A stretch of DNA of 64,000 nt from Pedobacter cryoconitis (GTDB taxonomy: Bacteria; Bacteroidota; Bacteroidia; Sphingobacteriales; Sphingobacteriaceae). Shown here piece after piece: positions 56,630 to 64,000 of this stretch. The notes beneath the pieces are model-generated. The model worked only from the letters and a program-made list of their open reading frames with translations. It made no database searches and was not told the origin of the DNA. How positions within the stretch are numbered: position 1 is the first letter of the stretch; every line of letters starts with the position of its first letter. The DNA is taken from NCBI RefSeq assembly GCF_003259615.1, contig NZ_QLLR01000007.1, positions 62,001 through 126,000 of the forward strand, read 5' to 3'. A program made the translations under genes and the position numbers.

Positions 56630-57382
56630 ATGACTGTACTGATTATTGAGGACGAAGAACTGGCTGCAATTACACTGCAGAGTATGCTCGTGCACATTAA
56701 TCCTGAAATACAGGTACATGCGATAGTCGGGACAGTAGAAGCTGCGGTAAACTGGTTGCAAAATCACCAGGCAGACCTTCTTTTTATGGATATTCATTTG
56801 GGTGATGGAGAGAGCTTCCAAATCTTTCAAAGGGTAGAAGTGAGCAGTCCGGTCATCTTCACCACTGCTTACGATCAATACACTTTAAAGGCCTTTAAAA
56901 ACCAGGGAATCGATTATCTGCTTAAACCTTTTGACGAAGAAGATGTGCGCGGCGCATTAACTAAACTGAGTAATATCCGCCAGGCCGGTCAACTGAATAC
57001 CCCTGCGCTGGTACAAAAGGTAGAAGAAGTATTAGGGAAAACGCGTAACCGTTTTATGGTGAAGGTGGGCAAGCTGATTAAAACAGTACCTGCCGATCAG
57101 GTAGCTTATTTTATGGCCGATGATAAGTATCTTTTTCTGGTCACCAAAGATCAGCAAAATTATATTATAGAAGAAACCATTGGCAGCCTGGAGCCTAAAC
57201 TGGATCAGGATAATTTCTTCCGGATCAACCGCAAATTTATCATTCATATCAACGCAATTAAGGAAATGTATAAGCTTTCCCGCAACAGGGTGAGGATACA
57301 TTTATCGCCAAAACCGGAAAATGCAGAGGTTGTGGTCAGTGAAGAAAGAGCAGAAGCTTTTAAGAAATGGCTTGACCAGTAG
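56630..57382 (+). CDS. LytTR family response regulator
   Basis: A protein of 250 residues. The receiver (1-120) has the acidic cluster Glu7-Asp8-Glu9, phospho-acceptor Asp54 (LLFMDIHLGDG), Thr79 and Lys99 (YLLKPFDEED). A LytTR DNA-binding domain follows (about 147-247), with FMVKVGKLIKTVPADQVAYF and FFRINRKFIIHINAIKEM. It is the likely partner of the LytS-type kinase at 47406-48983, although 7.6 kb and three genes lie between them. Control of the protease and SusC/SusD genes in between is a natural guess. Confidence 0.96.
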   Translation: MTVLIIEDEELAAITLQSMLVHINPEIQVHAIVGTVEAAVNWLQNHQADLLFMDIHLGDGESFQIFQRVEVSSPVIFTTAYDQYTLKAFKNQGIDYLLKPFDEEDVRGALTKLSNIRQAGQLNTPALVQKVEEVLGKTRNRFMVKVGKLIKTVPADQVAYFMADDKYLFLVTKDQQNYIIEETIGSLEPKLDQDNFFRINRKFIIHINAIKEMYKLSRNRVRIHLSPKPENAEVVVSEERAEAFKKWLDQ

Positions 57383-57434
57383 CTATTAAAATCAGGAACG
57401 GACAAGGACGTGAAAACCAGGATTAAGAATTGAT

Positions 57435-59216
57435 TCAGGATTTGTTGTGTTGCCGGAATGGCGATTGATTAAAATCCCACCAGTCTTGTGCCAGCTGATT
57501 TTGAAGGGAAGCCCAGTAAGGATCGTTTTGATCAAACCTGAAGGCATAACGTAACAAACTATAGCAAGTTGTAAACTGTCCGGTAGCAATTAATGCAGCG
57601 GGCCTGTTTTCTGCCAGATGGTTTTTGTCAAACCAGAGTGAAGTGTCCATTTCTGTTGCCAGTTCTGCTACCTGCTGTAAAGCCAGGGTAGGCTTCATCA
57701 GTTCTGTCAGGCTCATTTTTTTTCCGTTAATCAATACGGTCAGGTTCTTTTTATACCAGGATTCGCTTTTAAGATCTGCCACCCGCTGACAGTCGTTTTT
57801 GGGGCTCAGGGAATAAATAGCATTCATCAGGGTGAACTGCCGCCAGTGTTTCAATTCTATTTGCTGGACTAAATTTTCTTTTTCGCCTTTTTTCAATAAA
57901 GTGCCGTCAGCTTTCAGCTTACGTTCCGAAATCTTCTCAAATAATCTATCATAAGATACTCTTCTTATCTTTTTTAGAAATACAATCGCAGAAAGATAAG
58001 CTACAGAAGTAGCGCGTGAAACTATCAATTGCAAAAGAACACTAAGCCGCAGGCGTAAGAAATAGGAAATACGCCCAAGAATAACGATGCCATAGGTCTG
58101 TTTCCTTTCCTGTACTTTCTGGAAGGCGAAAAAGCCAATGACTGAAAAATAAAAGGTGGTCAGGAGTAAGGCAGAACTCATCCCTAAAAGTGAAAATGAT
58201 AACTCAATACAGGTTTTAGTCAGTACCCCGGTCATACATAGTCCGGTGAACAGGATGAGTATAAAAAGGTACTGAAGAAGATTAAGCCTTTGCAGCCAGC
58301 TTTTTTTGTTCTCCTCAGGGAAATTATAACCGCTGGTATAATTACTGCTTACATCGCAGGTAATGTACAGGTCATAGCCGAATACGTTCTTATTCTGAAG
58401 CCTTTCTTCTGCTTTGGTAAAAGAGTCGATCCCCTGGTTGTCATCAATTCCACCATCCATTAATACAAAATGGGGTGGGGGGATGATGGACTGTTCCCCC
58501 TTGTCAGGTGAAAAACGCGGATCTGTTTTAATCGAAGCTTCGAGCTCACTTTTACTCAATTGATTATACGTGAAATCATTTGGAAACACGAAAGGTTCAA
58601 AGCCTACCGGGAAACAGGAAGAACAGGCCAGTATATCTGCGAGCTTGATTTTCTTCAGGGTTTCCAGTGCATATTTCTCTCTTTTAAATCTCAGAAATTT
58701 ATTACCAGGCAGGCCTGCATTCTGAAAGCGAAAAAGCATACCATTATCAAATTCAGTCGCATTGGCACAAACTTCTTTAACTCCGTTTTTTACAGGCTTC
58801 CAGTAAATGCCAAATACTTCTTCTTTAAAAAGCAGCTCATCATAGGCAATAGAAAAGGCATTGATGATATTTCTTGATTTATCAGGTCGTTTTTTCCAGA
58901 TGCTTTCTGCGTTGAGGATTTTAAAAACACGGTCAATTAATTTAGTTCCATGTAAGATATGCTTGTTCATATGCGCATAAAATTCATCAAAATGCTGCCC
59001 ATTCCGCTGACTGGCAGTATAAGCCAGATTGGTAATGGTTCCACCCGATGCGGAAGAGATAAAATGAACAAGCGAGGTTAGTTTTTCACCGTCAATATAA
59101 ACAGTTTCCATATAGGACAAACAGCCCAGTGAGTATGATGCTGCCCGAAAACCACCACCCGAGAAGCTTAATGCAATATGTTCAGGTTTTCGTGGTTGAA
59201 GCACTGAATATTCCAT
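57435..59216 (-). CDS. patatin-like phospholipase with central membrane segments
   Basis: A protein of 593 residues. The patatin domain (about 10-265) shows the oxyanion GGGFR (residues 20-24), nucleophile Ser57 in SSASGGT (the first glycine of the usual GxSxG is a serine) and the catalytic aspartate in LMDGGIDDNQG. Two or three hydrophobic segments follow (about 300-365), then a basic, helical C-terminus. No N-terminal signal peptide is visible, so the catalytic part probably faces the cytosol with the protein fixed in the inner membrane. It acts on phospholipids or related acyl esters by family. It stands alone on the minus strand. Confidence 0.92.
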   Translation of the reverse strand: MEYSVLQPRKPEHIALSFSGGGFRAASYSLGCLSYMETVYIDGEKLTSLVHFISSASGGTITNLAYTASQRNGQHFDEFYAHMNKHILHGTKLIDRVFKILNAESIWKKRPDKSRNIINAFSIAYDELLFKEEVFGIYWKPVKNGVKEVCANATEFDNGMLFRFQNAGLPGNKFLRFKREKYALETLKKIKLADILACSSCFPVGFEPFVFPNDFTYNQLSKSELEASIKTDPRFSPDKGEQSIIPPPHFVLMDGGIDDNQGIDSFTKAEERLQNKNVFGYDLYITCDVSSNYTSGYNFPEENKKSWLQRLNLLQYLFILILFTGLCMTGVLTKTCIELSFSLLGMSSALLLTTFYFSVIGFFAFQKVQERKQTYGIVILGRISYFLRLRLSVLLQLIVSRATSVAYLSAIVFLKKIRRVSYDRLFEKISERKLKADGTLLKKGEKENLVQQIELKHWRQFTLMNAIYSLSPKNDCQRVADLKSESWYKKNLTVLINGKKMSLTELMKPTLALQQVAELATEMDTSLWFDKNHLAENRPAALIATGQFTTCYSLLRYAFRFDQNDPYWASLQNQLAQDWWDFNQSPFRQHNKS

Positions 59217-59304
59217 AATCAGGTTGTTTTTAGTCTGGTCTTATTGATTGACGATAAAAGGTATGACTAATTTTGCTTCTATACCATAACTATTCGTTAT
59301 TTTT

Positions 59305-60279
59305 TTATTGAAGATTAAAGGATACCGGGATATTATAAACAACTTTTACAGGCTCTCCCCTGATTTTTCCAGGCTCCCATTCAGGCGAATCTCTGATCAC
59401 CCGGATGGCTTCTGCGGCAAGGTCCGGATGTACAGAATTGATTGCGGTGATGTTTGTTAAATTGCCATCCTTTTCAATAGTGAATTTTATTTTTACTACC
59501 CCCTGAATCCTGGCTTTATAACAGTTGGGCGGATATTTGACATGGCTGGCCAGGTAACGGTAAAATTTCTTCGTTCCGCCTTTAAACCCTGGAAGAATGT
59601 AGGCCTCTGTATATTTGTAAATGACCATGTTTTTATCTGTACTCTCTCCAGAGATCAGTTTGCCTTCAGCATAAGTCTCTGAATATTTAGAACTGCCTTG
59701 ATTTGATGTTCCTGTCCAGACCCCTTCGTGCTGCCCATTTTTAACCTGGCCTGTTTCTGTAATTCCTTTAAAATCATCAGTATATCCAATGTACCTGCCG
59801 TTGCCATCTTTGACCAGATCTTTGCCATTCTGATCTTTTTCAGTTAATATGAATACCCGGGGGTCCATAAATGCCTTGATTTTATCCTCTTTAGCACTCA
59901 GGCTGTAAACTTTTGTATGGTATAATTTGCCATCCGGATAATAACTGTTTGTTGTATCTGTTTGCTCTCCTTTAACAAAATGAGCTGTTTCTTTCAGATT
60001 GCCATTCGGAAAAAATGTAGTGCGTAATCCCTCAAAAACCTGCGGATCAATTTTACTGGAAAATCCGGTGCTTCTCACAGTACCATCCAGGTAAAATTCC
60101 TTGACCTTATACAATTCAGTACCCTGATCGGGCTCTATGACATGACGGATAAAATCGGCACTATCACGTTGAGTGACCTGATTTCCATTATTTTTAATAA
60201 AATAAGTGTTCTGGCGTTGTGCTGATGCTGTTAAAAAAAAGCAACACAAACAGAAGAAGGGAAAATTGAAGCGATACAT
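59305..60279 (-). CDS. exported protein with YwqK/MORN-like repeats and TonB C-terminal domain
   Basis: A protein of 324 residues with signal peptide MYRFNFPFFCLCCFFLTASA. The middle (about 45-205) holds tandem motifs such as EFYLDGTVRSTG, TTFFPNGNLKETAHF, SYYPDGKLYHTK and GQVKNGQHEGVWTG, the YwqK/MORN-like repeat type. The last 95 residues are a TonB C-terminal domain (KYPPNCYKARIQGVVKIKFT ... VVYNIPVSFNL). It lacks the membrane anchor and proline-rich spacer of true TonB, so it is probably a soluble periplasmic protein and not an energy transducer. It is divergent from the large phosphoesterase gene, with 270 bases between. Confidence 0.88.
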   Translation of the reverse strand: MYRFNFPFFCLCCFFLTASAQRQNTYFIKNNGNQVTQRDSADFIRHVIEPDQGTELYKVKEFYLDGTVRSTGFSSKIDPQVFEGLRTTFFPNGNLKETAHFVKGEQTDTTNSYYPDGKLYHTKVYSLSAKEDKIKAFMDPRVFILTEKDQNGKDLVKDGNGRYIGYTDDFKGITETGQVKNGQHEGVWTGTSNQGSSKYSETYAEGKLISGESTDKNMVIYKYTEAYILPGFKGGTKKFYRYLASHVKYPPNCYKARIQGVVKIKFTIEKDGNLTNITAINSVHPDLAAEAIRVIRDSPEWEPGKIRGEPVKVVYNIPVSFNLQ

Positions 60280-60549
60280 ATTCTGGTGAAATTGAGGCGC
60301 AAGTTATCTAATGTTCTTTTGAATTAAAAATTAATATAATTTTTAATTGTGAGTAGTTAATAGCTATTTAAACAAGTCTTGAAAACCGTCGTGTTTTAAG
60401 CTTTTATTTTGTTAGAAATGCTGTAATTTTATAACATCTTATAAATGTTATCTGCCGAATGAAACCATCATGATTTTTCAAATCACATACCGGAATGAAC
60501 ATAAAATCATGATAGCCCCATTACCGCTAAAAAAAACAAATATATACGA

Positions 60550-63500
60550 ATGAAAAATGCTACGCTCTTACTTTTCCTGTTAATCAGTACTGCTTTTGTT
60601 AAAGCGCAGGATTCGTTAAAATACCGGGTGATCTTTATCGGTGATGCAGGAGAAATGAATACTGCACAAAGAGAATCTTTGAAAAATGCAGCCAAACATG
60701 TCATCGCCGGAAAAACAACTGTGATGTACCTGGGAGATAATATCTATCCAAGAGGAATGGGATTACCAGGAAGTAAAGAAGAAGAGACGACCAGGCAGAT
60801 TCTGCAATCTCAGTTTCAGCCGATGCGGCAGATGGGTGCCGCTGTTTATTTTATCCCGGGAAATCATGATTGGGATAAAATGGGGCCGGATGGTTTAGCG
60901 AAAATTATTCGTCAGGGGGAATACCTGGCTGAGCAAAATGACTCTTTACTCAAAATGATCCCGCCAAACGGATGTCCTGATCCAACTGCGATCCAGCTGA
61001 CAGATAATTTAACGATTATTGCTTTTGATAGTGAATGGTGGTTATATCCTTACGCTAAACAAAACCCCGAATCTGAGTGCAGCTGCAAGACTAAAGATGA
61101 TGTAATTGCCCGCATGCAGGAATTGCTGGAAGCCAACAGGGGGAAAGTTATCTTATTTGCCGATCATCATCCGTTGCAGAGTTATGGTGCGCATGGCGGA
61201 TATTTCACCTTAAAAAATCACATTTTCCCTTTAACCTCACTGAATAAAAATCTATATATTCCTTTACCTGTTATTGGCTCTTTGTATCCTTTGCTGCGGT
61301 CTTCTTTTTTAAGTCCGGAAGACCTGAAGCATCCCTTTTATAAGGATATGATTAAAAAGATAAACGGAGTTTTCGGTGCTTATCCGAATCTTACTTATTT
61401 TTCCGGGCATGACCACGGTTTGCAGCTCATCAAAAGTGAGCAGCTGAATTTGCAGGTTGTGAGTGGTGGCGGAGCCAAACATTCGGCCAATAAAAAAGGT
61501 AAAAACTCTATTTTTCAGGAATCAGAACAAGGTTATGTCACTGCCGATTTGCTGATGAATAATGATATGCGTTATGATTTCTACGTTTATACCGAAGGCG
61601 GTGTCAAAAAAGTATACAGTTATACTAAACCTTTTGTCCCTGTTGCCCGTGAATCCGGAAATACGGTTAAAGTGATTACAAAAGATAGTATTTCTATCAA
61701 AATATATCCGAAATATGATAGTGTAAGTAAAGTTCACCGCTTCTTTTTCGGAGAGAATTACCGGAAAGAATATGCGCTGGAAACTAAAGTACAAGTGATC
61801 CGGCTTTCGGAGATTAAAGGAGGCTTAATGCCTGTTCAGCGAGGTGGCGGATTTCAGTCACACTCTTTGCGCATGGTAGATAAGCAAGGAAAAGAATGGG
61901 TGCTGAGAAGCGTGGAAAAATACCCTGAGTCGCTTTTACCGGAAAACCTGAGAGAGACTTTTGCAAAAGATATTTTAAAAGATAACATGTCTGCACAGCA
62001 TCCGTTTTCGGCATTAATTGTACCGGATATAGCTGAAGCTGTTGGTGTGGCACATGCCAACCCGATTATCGGATGGATTTCTCCGGACGCTAACCTGGGT
62101 AAGTATGGAAGGGTATTTGAAAATACGCTTTGTCTGCTGGAAGAAAGAGAGCCTGCTGGCAAGTCTGATAACACCTATAAAATGTATAAGAAACTGGCTA
62201 AGGACAATGATTATACTTATGACGGGCCTCAATATCTGAGAGCGAAAGCATTGGACATTGTGATCGGAGATTGGGACAGGCATTTTGATCAATGGAGGTG
62301 GACACTGGATAAAACAGGAGAAAGAGAAGTTTATCAACCAGTTCCACGTGACCGTGACCAGGTATTTTATCTGAGCCAGGGACTGATTCCCAGGTATGCA
62401 CAGTCTTCTTATCTGTTGCCAATGATCCAGGGATATGAAAGAAATGTGAATGATGTCAACTGGTTTGTCTGGGAAAGCAGGGCTATGGCCACCCGTTTAT
62501 TAAGTCAGTTATCAGAAAAACAATGGATGGATATTATCCATACTTTTTGCGCTGATTTAACGGATGAAGTCATGGAAAAAGCATTGAAGAAATTACCCGA
62601 ACCGGGTTATTCTTTGCGCCATGACCAGCTGCTGGCACAATTGAAAGAGAGAAGAGCAAAATTACCTGAAATGATGAATGAATATTATCATTTCTTAAAT
62701 AAGATCGTAGACATACAGGCAAGTGATAAGGGAGAATTGATAGAGATTTCGGATGCTGCTGGTGGGGGCTTAACAGTGAATATCCATCAGTTATCAAAAA
62801 ATAAAAAGGTGAAAGAGCAGATGTTCATCAAAACATTTGATCCGAAAATCACAAAAGAAATCAGGTTATATACCCACAATGGGAATGATAGTCTTGTTTT
62901 AAACAATAAGGGAACTGATATTCAATTGCGCATTATCGGCGGTCATGGTATTAAGGCATATCATGTAGAAAACTCTTATCATAAAGTAAAGCTTTATGAT
63001 AAGGTTGATAGTGCTGTTTTTACTGGTGATACGGGCAGGTTTACTAAAACACTATCGAATGATACGGCCAATGTTTCTTACAAACAAACCGATTTATACC
63101 ACAGAAGTATGTATTTACTGAATGGCGGGTTTAATAAAGATGATGGGTTATCACTGGGCTTCTCCGTTAAATTTATGAATCCGGGCTTCAGGAAATTCCC
63201 TTATGGAAATACACAGCAGTTCTCTTTTATCCACTCTTTTAGTACGAAAGCCTTTAAGTTTGACTACCATGGGGAATGGATGCACACCTTCGGAAACGCG
63301 GACCTGATTTTACAGGCCAGTGCTTATGCGCCGCACAATACACAGAATTTCTTTGGTGCAGGGAATGAAACATCATTTGATAAATCAATTGATGGGATCA
63401 GCTATTACCGTGCAAGATTCAGTTTATACCAGTTTGATCCTGCATTGCGCTGGAAGCGGCCAAAATCCTCATTGAGTATTGGCCCATCTTTTCAATATTA

Positions 63501-64000
63501 TAGCTTTAACAGGGATGATAATACCGGAAGGTTTATTAACAATAGTGCAAATCTGCATTCATCGGATAGTCTGACCATCGCAAAAGATAAGTTGTATACA
63601 GGTGTGGTGGTTAATTTTATCAACAATACCCGGAACAATGAAATCCTGCCTTCTTTAGGAAGTTACATCAATTTGAGACTGCAGGGGTATACAGGATTGA
63701 ATAGCTATGCCAATACTTATGGCCAGTTTACCGGAAGTGTCGCTTTGTATAAAAACCTGGATAACAGAGCTAATTTTGTAATTGCGGAGCGTTTTGGCGG
63801 GACAGTAACCGTAGGTAAACAACCATTTTATCAATCTGCATTTTTAGGCGGAGAAGGAACTTTACTAGGCTTCCGTCAATTCAGGTTTGCAGGAGATCAT
63901 AGCTTCTATAATAACCTTGAAATGCGCGTTAAACTGGCAGATTTTGTAAGTTATGTATTACCGGGGCAATTAGGGCTGCTTGGATTTCATGACATAGGCA
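60550..64000 (+). CDS. large fusion: metallophosphoesterase + kinase-like middle domain + Omp85-type barrel (cut by window end)
   Basis: The frame is open from the ATG at 60550 to the end of the window (1150 codons seen). Signal peptide 1-20 (ends VKAQ). Metallophosphoesterase domain about 24-310: IGDAGE (Asp32), YLGDNIYP (Asp63), PGNHDW (Asn105, His106), ADHHP and SGHDHG supply metal ligands. A middle region (about 420-640) has WVLRSVEKYP (450-459), ALDIVIGDWDRHFDQWRW (Asp576, His578) and PVPRDRDQ (Asp601, Asp603), which follow the order of catalytic elements in Fam20/HipA-like kinases. From about 850 on, beta strands run into GGEGTLLGFRQFRFAG, typical of Omp85/BamA-family surface-antigen barrels. 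The product thus should sit in the outer membrane with the catalytic part in the periplasm or outside. The kinase reading is my inference from motifs. Confidence 0.9.
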   Translation, partial: MKNATLLLFLLISTAFVKAQDSLKYRVIFIGDAGEMNTAQRESLKNAAKHVIAGKTTVMYLGDNIYPRGMGLPGSKEEETTRQILQSQFQPMRQMGAAVYFIPGNHDWDKMGPDGLAKIIRQGEYLAEQNDSLLKMIPPNGCPDPTAIQLTDNLTIIAFDSEWWLYPYAKQNPESECSCKTKDDVIARMQELLEANRGKVILFADHHPLQSYGAHGGYFTLKNHIFPLTSLNKNLYIPLPVIGSLYPLLRSSFLSPEDLKHPFYKDMIKKINGVFGAYPNLTYFSGHDHGLQLIKSEQLNLQVVSGGGAKHSANKKGKNSIFQESEQGYVTADLLMNNDMRYDFYVYTEGGVKKVYSYTKPFVPVARESGNTVKVITKDSISIKIYPKYDSVSKVHRFFFGENYRKEYALETKVQVIRLSEIKGGLMPVQRGGGFQSHSLRMVDKQGKEWVLRSVEKYPESLLPENLRETFAKDILKDNMSAQHPFSALIVPDIAEAVGVAHANPIIGWISPDANLGKYGRVFENTLCLLEEREPAGKSDNTYKMYKKLAKDNDYTYDGPQYLRAKALDIVIGDWDRHFDQWRWTLDKTGEREVYQPVPRDRDQVFYLSQGLIPRYAQSSYLLPMIQGYERNVNDVNWFVWESRAMATRLLSQLSEKQWMDIIHTFCADLTDEVMEKALKKLPEPGYSLRHDQLLAQLKERRAKLPEMMNEYYHFLNKIVDIQASDKGELIEISDAAGGGLTVNIHQLSKNKKVKEQMFIKTFDPKITKEIRLYTHNGNDSLVLNNKGTDIQLRIIGGHGIKAYHVENSYHKVKLYDKVDSAVFTGDTGRFTKTLSNDTANVSYKQTDLYHRSMYLLNGGFNKDDGLSLGFSVKFMNPGFRKFPYGNTQQFSFIHSFSTKAFKFDYHGEWMHTFGNADLILQASAYAPHNTQNFFGAGNETSFDKSIDGISYYRARFSLYQFDPALRWKRPKSSLSIGPSFQYYSFNRDDNTGRFINNSANLHSSDSLTIAKDKLYTGVVVNFINNTRNNEILPSLGSYINLRLQGYTGLNSYANTYGQFTGSVALYKNLDNRANFVIAERFGGTVTVGKQPFYQSAFLGGEGTLLGFRQFRFAGDHSFYNNLEMRVKLADFVSYVLPGQLGLLGFHDIG

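Noticed and set aside
61522..62797. Several minus-strand frames at the right end
   Set aside because: They are antisense to the phosphoesterase/barrel gene, whose plus-strand frame is open from 60550 to the window end.

Overview
The window looks like chromosomal DNA of a Bacteroidota species from the Sphingobacteriaceae, most like Pedobacter. Reasons: low G+C; SusC/SusD and PorP/SprF families; a type IX secretion type-B sorting domain; BshC (bacillithiol synthesis); a DUF4295 gene next to rpmG/rpmB; and promoter -7 elements that fit TAnnTTTG. The genus is an inference from family content, because no rRNA gene is present.

Layout. 1-2505: end of a DUF5683-dapB-lepB operon. 2576-8343: minus-strand block rpmB-rpmG-DUF4295-ftsY-rimO-bshC-dehydrogenase (translation, protein targeting, thiol synthesis). 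8639-16362: acs, a CsbD stress protein, a SymE-like toxin-fold protein, a secreted M16 peptidase, and surE-membrane protein-lpxB. 16414-21763: two orphan receiver proteins, an hxlA/hxlB formaldehyde-fixation pair with a divergent AraC-type regulator, a DUF885 lipoprotein and a small unknown gene. 21947-37452: a minus-strand surface operon made of a 4154-residue adhesin, a PorP/SprF protein and an OmpA/TPR/PD40 protein. The adhesin has two GEVED domains, 6 DUF11 repeats, 18 repeats of a second DUF11-like type, two further repeats, an Ig-like domain and a type-B sorting domain.

37453-43791 is accessory. A 1.3-kb stretch without a convincing gene is followed by a minus-strand cassette: a 317-aa unknown protein coupled to a PAAR-like protein whose domain is split by a hydrophobic insertion, then two unknown small exported or anchored proteins. 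A DUF805 gene lies on its upstream side. Next come two short tandem arrays (11-bp and 10-bp periods) around a large hairpin, and a broken small gene. The block lies directly 3' of tRNA-Tyr and tRNA-Ala, a common place for integration. I read the cassette as a candidate contact-dependent effector module.

44279-64000: a DUF4105 membrane protein, an alpha/beta hydrolase and an unknown 145-aa protein; then a plus-strand group of LytS-type histidine kinase, zinc metalloprotease, SusC, SusD and LytTR response regulator; then a patatin-like phospholipase and a TonB-C/YwqK-like protein on the minus strand. The window ends inside a large gene that joins a metallophosphoesterase, a middle domain with a kinase-like GDWDRH motif and an Omp85-type barrel.
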